Positions 23,961 to 36,148 of a stretch of 64,000 nt of DNA are shown here, one piece after another. The translations under genes and the position numbers were made by a program. This DNA is from Cladochytrium replicatum (Eukaryota > Chytridiomycota > Chytridiomycetes > Cladochytriales > Cladochytriaceae), in the NCBI GenBank assembly GCA_025526935.1, contig JAHLKD010000048.1:310001-374000 (forward strand), given 5' to 3'. How positions within the stretch are numbered: the stretch's first letter is position 1; each line of letters begins with the position of its first letter. The notes under the pieces are model-generated. The model did no database searches, was not told where the DNA came from, and worked only from the letters and a program-made list of their open reading frames with translations.

Positions 23961-24170
23961 GCCTTTCTGCAGAGATTCACCGAGTACTTTTTCATGTCTC
24001 ACGGAAATTATTGCGACATATCTTCCTATTGGGAAGACTTCTTCCATTTCTTGCGTAGGACTTTCGTTTTCTTAGTTTTTTACATTGGTCTATTCACAAA
24101 AGAGATCGGTCGAAATCGACAGTAATTAACGGTTGTACGTTGGTTTGTTTCTGTACTCAGTAACGCCGAG

Positions 24171-24275
24171 TCACGGTTTTGGATTGGTGCACAGTGGTCG
24201 TGGCCCTACTAGTTCCGCTTTCGATAACCCACGACCGACTTTATAGTAATGCTGTACAGTCCCGCAAGCCTGATC
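24171..24275 (-). pseudogene. fragment of a hydrolase-phosphatase C-terminus
   Basis: The minus strand reads GTVQHYYKVGRGLSKAELV, matching GTVQQYYEVALGLSKTELA of the intact gene at about 18910-18850. The intervening DFLVLQ region is lost and a stop follows at 24171. It is a second partial copy of the phosphatase C-terminus, on the far side of the TIR genes. Confidence 0.7.
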
Positions 24276-24599
24276 CGCTTCAACTCCAAGGAACTTAAAA
24301 CAGGTGTGACGCACATCAAATTCTATCCGGAAGCTCGTGGATGAGTTTTCCACCATCACGCCTCCCCGCACAGTTGCAGCTTTGAGCTGGTCACGCAGGT
24401 CTTTCAACTCTTTCGGAATCTCATGTACTCGATTGGATACTCTACTTCCTCGCCGTTGGCCCATTTGCCCAGCACATAAGTTTCTGCCGCCACTATTTCT
24501 GTCAAAGCTGAGCGTTCTCGACCCTACCACGAAAAGTTTCGTGAAGGAGGGCTGGGTGCGACAATATCGAAAGCTTCAAAGAAGTTCCGAAAGGTTTCT

Positions 24600-25320
24600 A
24601 ATCTCTTTCCGACGTTTTTCCAACGGTTCTATGGGAAGTTTCCCTTTGTTTCCCTTTGTCGGACGTGTCAAGCACCATATTCTTGGACTTGTCCGAGTTC
24701 TGATGACTGCGATTGTGGAGATCCTGGTTGCGGCGTGTCGGATCGTGCCCGTGCGGATTGCTTAGAATAGGGTGTATTCTGCGTATCTTCGGCCTCGAGG
24801 CGATCCCATCCAGACTTTGTGTCGTCGACGTATTCTGCCATTTTCAGCCGCTATTTGGAGAATCGTTGCCCTCTGCTGGAAAGAGACCGCTAGTCTTCCT
24901 GATCTAATGGAACAGGCGTTCGTCATGGAGCGTGTGGTTTCCACTTAAAAAACCATCTCACGTTGAACCGCCTTTTCCAAATTCCGAACCATCACCTCGC
25001 GTAGCGACTTGCTGGATGGAAAGTAATTTGGTTTCGAGTTCATGGGCAACATCTAATGTCGATTCAAGCTCCTTGGACTTTACAGGGTCGGGTATTGAGT
25101 ATCGGTCGTACAATGAATTGAAATCCGTCGGTTCCTGTCGTAAGCATTTGTCAAGTGCTGGAGTATCGTTCACCTTTCGAAGCACGGTTTTTGGAAGTTT
25201 TCTGAGATCACAAGTCAGGAAATATGGGAAATTGCCGGAAAAGAGGCTTCGGCTACTTCGATCCTTTGCCGACGAAAGTGCTCAACATCCATCTTTTGTT
25301 ACAACAGTCCGCATGGTTTG
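24600..25320 (-). other. broken coding-like region, unknown family
   Basis: The minus strand has a frame that reads through FPYFLTCDLRKLPKTVLRKV (about 25235-25175) and DKCLRQEPTDFNSLYDRYSI to a stop at 24958. Another ATG-led stretch (MAEYVDDTKSGWDRLEAED) starts near 24843 and stays open to about 24667. The composition is protein-like but stops interrupt the upstream frame. I recognise no domain. It could be exons of one gene or another decayed copy. Confidence 0.25.
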
Positions 25321-26383
25321 ATTCACGGGGCGAAAGTGAGCAGTGATCGGACCTGAAGTAATCGTCGAAGATATTGTGTAGCCCAATTTTCTTCAACTCG
25401 ATTAATCTCTATAATAATATTTACATATTTCTTGACTAGCGATATTATTGTCCAGTGTGATTGTAGTGATGTCTGAGCCGCCAGACATCAAGTGGACTCG
25501 CGCAAAGCACCAATCAAAAACGACGATCACCGACGGTTTACAGAGACATCATCCAGGTAAATGGAAGCAATGTTTCACCTTTGTTTTCTTCCTTCAAGGG
25601 CCTTTCTTCTTTCTATGTTACTTACCCAGTGTTCTGAGCTGGAGTATTGTTTGTATTTCCTCGCTTTCTTTTCTTGTTCGTGTTCTCTATGATTCTTTTC
25701 ACTTTCCTTATTTGTTGTCTTATACAAAATTGTCTTCTTATCGATCTTGTTTAAGGGGGTGGTGCCTCCCGGATCTATTATATCTTCTATCTTCTTCCCC
25801 CTTTTCCTATATTTTCCAATACATCTCGACTGCAAGGCAAAACCTGTGCAGGAATAGACAAAGGTCTTAGCGATCGAATCGCTTCGTACCACGCCAGTGC
25901 AGCAAAGGACTTTGCCATTCGAGGCATCGAATCGTCACTGCTCTTAATCTGCAACAGACGAAGCGGATTTCAACGACACAGTGGGCCCAACTCCTCTGTA
26001 GTCGGCAACAGGACCTGGCATCGTGGTCAGCGAACGGCTATAAACAGGCTATTCGATAACTTTAAAGACTATTCGACGTCCATCCCAAGAGCTGCGATCA
26101 CACAAGGAAAAGAGGTGTATTGACTTGCCACCCGCCCAAGGAGCGAATCCACTCTATTTCGTGGATATGAAGAGCAACCATAAACAATCCATTTTCCATA
26201 CAGAATTACCGAGGGGTGGTATGAGACATTCATTGGATGAGTAGCTCTGGCTCTCCCACGCTCATTTTTTGATACTTTCCCATTTGCTGGTGAAGCCACG
26301 TTCCCTACGCCACGCTGCGCAGCCAGTTGGTTCATAGACCTCCCATTTCTCCATTTAAGCCAAATCACCTATTCTAGGGAACA
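25321..26383. other. intergenic, nothing firm
   Basis: A small ATG-led stretch at 25469 (MSEPPDIKWTRAKHQSKTT) ends at a good GTAAAT donor near 25556, but no convincing next exon was found. A T-rich segment fills 25570-25830. The rest is the upstream region of the BCS1-like gene. Confidence 0.3.
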
Positions 26384-29108
26384 ATGGCCGAACTGCAGGC
26401 CCTCATCAAGAAGAAGAACGTCGTCGAGGACGACGATGTCTTCGTCACCCGCTCTGGCGCTAAGATCGACGCACACTCCCGCAAAGCAATGCATTCTTTC
26501 ATCGACCATTTCCTTGAAGTCGCCAGCGACTCTCCATTCGCATTCCTATTCAAGCCAGACCCGAGAAAGGCCAAGAGGAGAGTAGGGAATGCAAGCGAGC
26601 AGATTTCGTGGTGGAAGACGATGAAGCAACGAATGCGCGACTCTGTCAGCAATGAACAAGGAGGGTCTCTTGCACCCGTTTACGAGATGATTACAGGCTC
26701 GCAGATGTCGGCTGCACTCATGGCATTTATCCCAATACACTTTTCCAAAGTTTTCCAGGTGTGTCTTTTGCGACATCCGTGATTATAACTTGTGTACTGA
26801 TTATGTTTGGGACTTTAGACTGGTAACTATGCCGTCGATGTATTCGCCACCACTCTGCTGGTTACATTCCTGGTCGCCCTCATCAAACTCATTGGAAGCA
26901 TGGTGTACTGGTTCTTGGAGGAGGGCGAGGACCCAAACAAGTACGCATTGGCGTCGCTCAAGATCGATTACTACCGCGTTGATCGATGGGGGGAGCGAAC
27001 CGTCAACATCCACCACCAGGCCATGTCATGGCTGATTTCGGAACACGCCAAGGCACAGAAGCGCGGTGATTTCAGACTGGTCCCTTACGAGCCCGAATAC
27101 TACGCGGAAGACGACGAGTACGAGAACCTTTTGCCTCTTTTCAACATCCTGCCGCGAACGAGTGACATGCTTGAGATCGAGAATGCCGACGGCGTGATGT
27201 ACAGTGTCTACTTTATGTTGGAGGATGAGAAGAAACCATCGGACCAGAACGCACAGCCCAATAACTTGGCGAACCAGTTTGCGGGCTTCGCGGAAATCGA
27301 ACGTCGTAGCTCCAGCAATCAGGTCAAACCAGAACCTCCGATCGTTATTTGTCGCAACGATGGAGACGACTTTGACCTTGAGTGGATGTCCAACTTGATC
27401 GATACGGTCTCCAAGGCGTACATCAAAAATCAGCAACAGCACAAACTTCGCGCTCGATACGAGAGGAGCTACAGCTGGTGGTATGTTTTGAAAGTCCAAA
27501 GTTTACTCGCATATTTGTATTTATCTTCGCATTTTCCTCAGGTCTCGAGTCCTTACTTTCCCTAAGGGTCTCACCCGAACCATCGAGTCCGTTGCGCTCG
27601 ACAAGACACAAGAGCTCCTCCTTCACCGCGATCTCACCACCTTCCACAATGACAAGGAATTTTACAACCGTCTTGGAATTCCCTACAAGCGTGGATACCT
27701 TTTCACTGGGTAAGCTTGTCTGAACATGTTGCCTTCTTTTCAGGCATTAATCTCGCTTCCTTATTTTAGTCCCCCCGGTACCGGAAAGACTTCCCTCATC
27801 AATGCAATTAGCGCTACATACGAGCGAGACTTGTACTACATCAACTTGCGCGAAATTGAGGACGACACCGCCCTTCAATCTGCATTCAACTCCGTTCCCA
27901 AGAACTGCATTATTGTTCTCGAAGATGTCGACGCGCAATCGGCGGTGGTTCACTCTCGAGAGCGAAAGAACGAGTTCCGTAAGCGCATCGAGATGGCCGA
28001 GCAGGCACGTCGACGTGCGATCCTCGAAAAGAAGAAGCGCGAGAAGGACGTGAAACGGGAGAAGAAGGAGAAGAAGAAGAAGTTGATGAAGGAGAAGAAG
28101 CTCGAGAAGAAGAAGAGGAAGCTCGAGATTAAGAAAAAGAAAAAGGAGCTTGAGAAAAAGAAGGAGGCGAAGAAGAAGGCTTTGGAAGAGGCTGGGGAGA
28201 CGGTCGAGGAGGGGGACGAGGAGTTGCTTCAGGATGCTGAGGATTTGATCGAGGACACTGCGAGCGAAGTCAGCGAAGTGTCGGATGATCCCGAGGACGA
28301 GTCTGACTCTGACAAAGAGAAGGACAGCGACAGCGTGATTACCCTCGGCGACTTCCTTGCTCCAGGCCCAGATTTGAACGACATGGGACCTGAAATCGGA
28401 CCCGCTTTGCCGTCTCGTGGAACCGGTACCGGCGGTGGCGGAAGCGGCGGATTCGGAATGTTTGGGTTTGGCTTCGGCGGTGGGGACATGAAAGGCGGTC
28501 GTGGCGCCGACCTCTTTGGCCGCATCACGCTCTCCGCATTGCTCAACTGCTTGGACGGCGACATGTTAGCCGAGGGCACCATCATCATCATGACATCGAA
28601 CCACCCCGAAGTTCTCGACCCCGCACTGATCCGACCGGGCCGTATCGATCTCCGTCTCGACCTCGGCCACGCCACCCACTACCAGATGGCGTCCATGTAC
28701 CGCACCGTGATGAACATCCAACGACCCGAATCCTCGAAACTCGTCTACGAGTCCGAAACCATCAAAAAGGCGCACGCAGCCGCAGCCGCAGCGGCACAAA
28801 AGCTTCTTGCAGAGCACACCGCCTCCGCGGTTCTTGACATGAAGAAGGGCGGAGCGAAGAAGAAGCAGCTTGTGGAGATTGACTCTGCGAACGGAGACGA
28901 GACGGTTGTGGAGGACAGCAGCGTTGGTACGCCGGTGCCGTCGGACGAGGAGCTGATTGAGATGTTCAAGGATGTGCCTGAAAGGGTGATTGCGCCTTGC
29001 GATGTGATGCGCGTGATGGTGTTGAACCGATCGACGGCTGCGCCGACGGATGAGATCCCCAGGGCTTTGGTTGAGAGGGCTAGGGAGATCAGGAACAGAA
29101 CTATGTGA
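26384..29108 (+). CDS. BCS1-like AAA ATPase with a large lysine-rich insert
   Basis: Four exons: 26384-26758, 26819-27480, 27542-27709 and 27770-29108. Exon 2 opens with a hydrophobic membrane segment (FATTLLVTFLVALIKLIGSMV). The BCS1 N-terminal region follows, with RVLTFPKGLTRTIESVALDK before the ATPase. Walker A is GPPGTGKTSLINAIS (about 27770) and Walker B is CIIVLEDVDAQS (about 27907). The region from about 27960 to 28500 (some 180 residues) inserts a long Lys/Glu coiled-coil-like run, an acidic stretch and a Gly-rich run. The fold then resumes with ITLSALLNCLDGDMLAEGT, MTSNHPEVLDPALIRPGRID. BCS1 itself, at about 420-450 aa, lacks this insert. BCS1 moves the folded Rieske protein across the inner mitochondrial membrane; whether this homologue does the same is not shown. 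The second-region-of-homology Arg (RPGR) is intact. Confidence 0.88.
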
Positions 29109-29466
29109 ATGAATTGTCTGATTTATCGATTGGGGAAAGTAATGATTTCCATGTTTTTGGTTTTTCGATGTTCGAGCACGCTTTCTCCGCTTTCTCCGCT
29201 TATTGTCTGCTGTGCCAATGATTGCCGATTCTGTATTTACTGGTTCATTCGAGCATGAGCTCATCAAGAGTGTCGATAAAGACTATGGTGGAATAAATGT
29301 CAACAATGTTCAGAAGTGGTTCATGGTGAAACTTCCAAAGTGGGTGCATTGAATAATGTGATCATTTTCATTCTCATCCGACAGTTTGTCTGAACACTTG
29401 GCAAGGACCAGCATCTCGTCCTCAATTGTTTTGTGGCTTATCTCAACAAATTGTCATTAACATTGA
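29109..29466. other. intergenic, upstream of the RED/IK gene
   Basis: No exon was recognised. This is the short region between the BCS1-like stop and the RED start and probably holds a promoter. Confidence 0.4.
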
Positions 29467-31772
29467 ATGGACGGAGGGTGAGTGTTTGGAAAATTAGGAA
29501 GAATTAGAATTACTGGCTGACGGCGATATTTGTTAGACTGAAGCAGGACGATTTCAGAAAGTTGCTGGCTACTCCACGGCCTGGAGCTCAACAGCAACCG
29601 CTGAAAACGTAAGCATGATTATGTTTTGTAGAGATTCACTCGATGCGAATCGCTATTTCCAGTGCTCCTCCAAAACCGAAAGAGCCGCCAAAGGCAAAAG
29701 ATGGCGAATTTCAGAAGCCGGAGCCAAGACCACCGCGGCCTAAGAAGCAGTGAGTAGAAAACCTGCTTGGTTTTGCTGGTCATTTTGCTCATAATTGGAG
29801 ATATCAGATGGAAACGCAACGAAGCCGAAGAGGATGCTTCATCAGCATCTTACCGAGATCGTGCGAAGGAGCGCAGAAAAGGAGTTAACCCTGATTACGA
29901 GGAATCGGAGCAGATCTTGAAGGTTCTTAGCACGAGGTTTGCATAACATCAACTTGACAAGGATTCCATATTCATGTTACGTTTTCAGCAATCCAGATGC
30001 AAGTACTGCAGGTCTATCATATGAACAGAGCAAATATCTTGGAGGCGATATCGAGCACACCCACCTTGTAAAAGGTCTCGATTTTGCACTGTTGGAGCGC
30101 GTGCGGAAAGGCATTGATACAGAGGAAAAGAAGAAAGAAGAGGAGGGAAACATTCCAGACGAGTGAGTTTGATGAATTCACGACGTCTGCTGATGTTAAC
30201 AGCCGTGTATTCAGTGATGAGGCTGCAGCAGCTTACGTAGCAGCACTGCATGGTGATGACGGGCCGATCACGTTTCAATCGGCACTTGCAGAGTCCGTGC
30301 ATAGAATAGCGACTGCACCTCAAACCGAACACCCAAAAGTGAATGAACTATTTATTGCTGGACGAATGACATTCGTATGGGAGCTTGGTTTCGCATCAGA
30401 TGGAGAATATATTGGAAGCCCCGACATCCCAACGACCGTCATTCGGAGCAAGTCCGATGTTCGCGACACTGAGGTAGTTTCTTTGTTGAACGACGTCATA
30501 GGCATCTGATCATTATGCTCGAGCAGCAAAAACTTGCCTCCAGAACGAGCTCGAATATGGTTGTAGAGAAAGTGGCTCAAGTTGTGGAGTACATACGATC
30601 CCGTAGCGGCGGAAACATGGAGAAGAAGCGGATAAAGAAGTCGGAGAAGCTGAAACGGAAGGCAGAAGGAGGCAACAATGACGATGAAAGCGATCCACTA
30701 AAACCAGACTCTAAGCGCTCTGCCGCTCCTTCACATCTGGATGACGACGACGATGAGTGAGTACATATGGGAAACAGGACAGTCGCAAAACTGATCGCTC
30801 GCCGGCAGCATTTTTGCAGACGCTGGTGTCGATTACGTCCTCACTGTTGACAAAGAAAAAAAGCCGAGCATTGCCGGCCCAATGTTACATGCAGTAAATC
30901 ATCCTGATGACAATGACTCTGTGGAAGGTCCCGCTCTCGGTCCTGGAATGATGGGAGATGTCGTCGGTCCAGCAAGACCCGATGGCGTCACAATGGGGTA
31001 TCCAGAAGTCGATGGTTACCCCGAAGTGGAGGGATATCCAGAAGTGGATGGTTACCCCGAAATGGAGGGATATCCAGAGGAGGTAGCATACCCAGAAGTG
31101 GAAGGGTATCCCGGTGTGGGAGCTTACCCAGAGGCCGAAGATATCCAAGGATACCCAGAAGTAGAGGATCTTATGGATCTGGACGACAAAGGAGGACCAT
31201 CGAAACCCGAAGAACTCATTTCAGATATTCTGCAACTCGCTGCAGAATCGAGCACCCAGGCTCGAGGGTCTGGTTCACTCAGAAACCTGGAAGCTTCGTC
31301 TTCCAAAAAGTTGCCGGTTTACGATGCGTACGAAGATGCGATGATGGACATGGTAGATCTTGACGAGTCTGGGTCTGACAAGGACGAAGAGCCGGACTTT
31401 AACCAGATGGATATGGGAACGAGACAGAACAAACGGAGACAGATGACGAGGTTCGATTTCGACACCGAGGAGGAGTGGGGACGGTACAAGGACACCCAAG
31501 TCCACCTGCCGAAGGCCGCATTCCAGTTTGGGATCAAGTCAAAAGACAGCGATCAGTTGCCCGCGAAATCTGCAAAGCGAGGAGGTCGAGGCGGAAAGCG
31601 GGGCGGTAGTGGGAGAATTGATGTTGCAAGTAAAGTTAATCGGGATATGGAGCAGCTGGATGCGATTATGAAGAAGAAATATGGAAAATCGCTGATGGAG
31701 AAGGAGGATGTGGATGGAGGAAGGCCGAGGGGAGGGGGATCAGGGAGAACCAAGCGACAGCGGAAAGAATAA
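29467..31772 (+). CDS. RED/IK-family splicing factor
   Basis: RED (IK) partners Smu1 in the spliceosomal B complex. Exon 1 (MDGG) at 29467 splices in phase to LKQDDFRKLLATPRPGAQQ. The RED N-terminal core follows: SYRDRAKERRKGVNPDYEE (about 29852), then SKYLGGDIEHTHLVKGLDFA (about 30030), nearly invariant in the family. The C-terminal half has IFADAGVDYVLTVDKEKKPS (about 30815), as expected of RED_C. It ends in a basic tail with GGRGGKRGG. Where animal RED carries Arg-Glu/Asp dipeptide repeats, this protein has about ten YPEVxG-type repeats (30995-31170). Several short introns separate the exons. The stop is at 31772. Confidence 0.9.
30995..31170 (+). repeat. in-frame repeat encoding YPEV(D/E)G units
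   Basis: About ten copies of a 24-nt unit based on GGTTACCCCGAAGTGGA and GGATATCCAGAAGTGGA encode GYPEVDGYPEVEG and variants. It is continuous with the RED reading frame and the units differ by synonymous and conservative changes, as in a slowly diverging coding minisatellite. Confidence 0.9.
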
Positions 31773-32625
31773 ATTGGGTTTTGGTAGTCTTTTTGCATCT
31801 TGATAATTTTTACAGCCCAAGCCACTCGTCGTGGTGGCAGAATAGCTTGGACGAGACGGGTTGATGAGAGCAGTCGAAGCAGTCAGCCCGCACATGATTC
31901 GTAGACTTGTTTAAGCAGCAGCAAACGTACATTGTCTTGTTCTAGGTTCTAATAATGATCGAGGAACCTACACCTTGGTGACATATCTCCTCCACTTGCC
32001 CCAATGGCCAGGATACGAGCGTGCTCCGAACCCGTCGCGAATCAAAGACTGTCTCTACGTGCTCTTGCAAGCTTGTGCCTAGCCAACTAGAATATCGCAA
32101 CGGGTACTGTCATCTTCACAACTTGCTAGTGGTATGGGAAGCAAGAACTTCAGGGCAGAAATCATCAACCTGCTTCTGCAATCCGGAGCAGACTTTAGCG
32201 AACTTGATGAAGGTGAATAGTGTCCGCTGTATTATACGAGGGACGTATTTGAGTATCTGATCGCCGGAGGGGCCATTCGAAGGTGCACTCGCCCCTCCGA
32301 GATACTTTCTGTCGCCCAACGCCCCATCGGTGTCAACGGCTTCTCGCCCATGACGATCATTGTTCAAGAGTTTATTCGCGCAGCCTCATTCAAACGCTTT
32401 CTCGGCTCGAAAATGGCGGACCGTTGTCAATTTTGAGTTTAAGTGCCCGGCAGACGGGTTCATGGACTTAACACAACCTCTCTTATCCAATTCCTCTTTC
32501 TAATCTATTTAATCTTCTCCTTTTGCTAAAGGATTAAGTGTTTCAATTGTCGATTGGAAGAGAATACCCTTTTTGTTTTTTTTAGATTTTCCCATGCCGA
32601 TTCCCGGTCCAGATCACAGACGATC
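31773..32625. other. intergenic, nothing recognised
   Basis: No exon was recognised between the RED stop and the kinase start. Short open frames on both strands look random. Confidence 0.35.
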
Positions 32626-34561
32626 ATGGTCCAAAATACGAGGAATAGCCCCGCTGAGACACAGCGCACGCTGCCCGGCAATAAGGTCTCAAGGGCAACT
32701 AAACAACGAAAGCCAGTCTCAACATTGCGCCCTCCCCCACCATCAAATGAACAGTCGAATATCAAAACCTCAGGTACAATTCGTACCCGCCCTCAATCTG
32801 CTGAAGGCGCTCTTCGAAGAAAATCCCAAGACGCAAAGGTCATTCGAGGAGGTCTCAAACCAATCGAAGCGAAAGCGAAAATCGAGCACTCAGACAAATC
32901 CAAAACTATTGGCGCAACTGACGAAGACAGCTCCGGAGTAGATGAACTTTTGGAAAGGCAGCCTCTCAACTTTTGCGACGATGCCGAACGACAGCTGTCG
33001 AACGCATCATCTACAAGCTCGGATCACAATCAGAATCAACCGATAGGCCGAGAAGAGAATGCCGTCGACATTCCGGCAAAGACCCAGCGGGACCCACCTC
33101 CACTTCTGGAAACTCAGTCCGCTGCAAGTTTTTCAGACTCCCCTGGAAGCTTTACGAACGGGTCGGATCATGTTGTTGTCCACACACGGTCACCAGACGT
33201 TGCGGATCTCGAAGCCAAATATATTTTCGGGAAAAAAATCGGAGAGTAGGAGCCACCACCATTTTTCAGGTTATCTCTGATCCAAAAGCTCAGGGGGGCG
33301 TTTGGGGTCGTGAGAGTTGTACAAGAACGAGCAACAAAATTGGTTTATGCATGCAAAGCCGTAGCAAAGAAGAAAGATTCTCCGTACATGTACAACCAGA
33401 TGCTGGGAGAGATTAACATCATGAAGCAAGTTCGACATCCCAGCATCATTCGAATGAATGAAGTTTATGAGACTCCCAAGAAGGTCTTCATAATCATGGA
33501 ATAGTAAGCAGCCAGTCCGTGGTTTGATCCAGATATTAATCAATGGATGATGCTGCTAGCTGCAGAGGCGGTGAGCTTGCCCAGAAAGTGAGAGCAAGGC
33601 GAACGTGGTCTGAGGAGGAGGCAAGAATTGTCATGACAAGGCTGGTGAATGCTGTAGGTTAGTTTCCTGTCACACTTGTGCGTAGTTTCCATTAATATGT
33701 TGTAACTTGTACCAGCCTATCTGCACGACAATGGCATTGTTCATCGAGATATCAAAGTACCCATCTTCCGAAACTGATGCTGGAAACTGATATCTCACTT
33801 CCTTTTGCTTAAGGCTGAAAACGTGCTCCTCTCGACGGATATTCCGAACGACCCTTTCAATATAAAGGTATCGGATTTCGGTTTGGCTACATCAACAGAT
33901 GCCTGCACAATGATGGAGAGTGTCGTCGGCACACCATTGTACATGGGTACGTCGTTCTCTTCGTTCCATTTGTCTTTATTTCAAACGAATCCAAAGCCCC
34001 GGAAATCATTCAGAATCTACCTTACAGTGCACAATGTGACGTATGGAGCATCGGGATAATGATGTATCTACTGTGAGTACATTCCACGACCCAACGAAAG
34101 CAAATTATCGCTGATTACATTATCCAAGCATTTGTGGATACCGATACGACGCAGAATTAGCCGTAAAGCGTATGATATGCGATGGAAAGATCACGTATCC
34201 GGAGAAGTATTGGGCGACCGTGCACCCCGCTGCTCGCTCGTTATCTGAAGCAATGCTGAAGTTCGATCCGGCCAAGCGAATAAGTGCAAAAGAAGTTCTC
34301 CGTCACCCATGGATTACGGTACAAACAGCTTTTTTCAGCACCGTTGCCATCTTACAATCTTACTTGCACCATCAGGGAGAATGCAGCGACCCAAACAAGT
34401 CTAACACATCACTATTCACAAAGACGGTTTTGGACTTGATGCGGTCTTATAATAACGAGAAGCGTTTAAGGAGAGCCTTTATAGTCGCTCAAGCAGCTGT
34501 GAGACTATGGAGGGGAAAGGATTGTCTCCGCAGATGGTCACCAGATGGGGCTGCCAAATAG
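32626..34561 (+). CDS. CAMK-type serine/threonine protein kinase
   Basis: The start at 32626 gives a ~200-residue polar, probably disordered N-terminus. The kinase domain begins YIFGKKIGE, and an intron (about 33247-33292) restores IGEGAFGVVRVVQ. The VACK-equivalent lysine is in YACKAVAKKKD. Next are FIIMEY, the catalytic loop GIVHRDIK split by an intron from AENVLL, then KVSDFGLAT (DFG intact), VVGTPLYM, APEIIQNLPYSAQCDVWSIG and HPWIT. The HRDIKAENVLL form (A for the usual P) occurs in some CAMK and NIMA-like kinases. A C-terminal extension (SYNNEKRLRRAFIVAQAAVRLW) resembles a calmodulin-binding amphipathic helix as in CaMKs, but this is inference. All catalytic residues are present. Confidence 0.85.
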
Positions 34562-34639
34562 CTCCTGAGACATGTCTAGCAACCCTAATGCTTCCATTCG
34601 TATGTGCAATTTGAATACATGGCAACATTTCTCATGATC

Positions 34640-34940
34640 TTGTGGCGAATCGACCTCATTGCAGGTATTGCGGGCTTTGATTGTTGGTTAGCTGGTATGG
34701 CGTTGCCTGAAATCGTGGCGGATTGTTGAGCGGAACAGCATTTTCGACGCTCGCGGACCCTGGGCTATTTTCCGGGCCAGCCGTGGGGACGTTGTTTGTT
34801 TGGTTCCGCATGTCCCCTGTGTATCCAACCATGGTCAAGCCCGATCGGCGTTTCAAGTTTAATGCGAGCATGTTAGGAATTGAGATACGGAAGAAGGATA
34901 CAACGACTAATGTAATACTTGGAAATGAGAATTTTTCAGT
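34640..34940 (-). pseudogene. partial copy of the multi-pass membrane protein at 36-37 kb
   Basis: The minus strand reads FFRISIPNMLALNLKRRS, then GLTMVGYTGDMRNQTNN and an Asn, Pro and Gln-rich tail. These match YFGVSIPNTLAVADWLL, GLNIVAYNGHLAQHMNN and the tail of the gene at 36149-37456. The transmembrane body upstream is missing. Either a decayed duplicate or a C-terminal remnant. Confidence 0.7.
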
Positions 34941-36148
34941 TGAACGCGAAGGAGTTTTCACCTCCTTTTGCTGAAACCACAACGGCGGTCTAAAATCCCA
35001 GAGACATAAATGCAATCCCGCACAAACAAGCAGTGCAACGTTGAGAGAGCAAGAAAGTAGGTAAAATTTGTTGGATTATACAAGTTACTGGACTGTATTA
35101 CACTCACTTTTACAACTCTATATAAAACTCGCTACGCCATAACAGATAGATAGATTTGAGACATCCAGGAGCTCTCAATGCTGGATGCAGAGGGACCTGT
35201 TGGTTAACTGTTAAGCTAGTAATAATTGTTTACGTGAGAACAGTAATATGTATTTGTACTTCCGTGCCTACAATAATGTTACTACATATTTCATTTCAGT
35301 CCAGTATTTATTGGGAACAAAAGCCGTAGCTTTTTCTAGGGACACAATATGGTTGAAAGTGGTGTATGAGACACAGGATCAGCTCTACTGAACCACGTTA
35401 CAACGGAGTATACCCTTCTCCAATATATGCCAATTCACCACAATATCCGTCAAAATTGCGAATTGTTCCTGTGCTCATTTTTACCCAGCTAAACGAGCCA
35501 GCTAAAGTCCATTGTTTAGCTGGGACTAGTTGATTCACAGGTTCTCACCATCTGTGAAGTGATGCAGGCAGTGCATCATGGTAATAGGAACACCAAGAAC
35601 ACAGAATTACTATGTATAATGGAAGAGTCAGCAATCCTCAAAATTTTAATAATGCAACCAACTACCCCTTCTCACTGAATGCTGTTACGAGAAGCGACCG
35701 ATCGAATGGAGAAGTGATTGTCAAAATATGAAGTTGCCCGGTGTGACTATTCGGCTGTGCTAAGCTTTAAGAGTCTGTAAGGACAAGATTTCAAAAGATC
35801 TGCTCAGTTTCACCATATCTCCAACTTTTTGAAAGAGTGTTGGCCAGGAGAGGTGTAGGACAATGCAAGAAGCTGGTTAAGAGTGACTGTGCAATGGTGT
35901 GTTAACAAGATTGGTTTGTTTCCACCAGTTACTGGACAGACAAGGGGTTGCCATTGTCATGTTGGTAGCTGCAGTTGGTCTTATATTCTTGATCTTTATA
36001 TGGAATAGAGGACGAAGTTTCAGTACTCTATTATTTTTTTTTAAATTGTGTACAAACATAACGAGATAATGATGAGAATATGAACACCAAATCATACAAG
36101 CGGAGGCAAACTGAGCGAAAAGCAAAGGGCTGTGCTGCGATCAGAAAA
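34941..36148. other. intergenic, AT-rich, nothing recognised
   Basis: About 1.2 kb has no coding frame that resembles a family. Stops are frequent in all frames. The composition is more AT-rich than the neighbouring genes. It separates the truncated copy from the intact membrane-protein gene. Confidence 0.4.
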
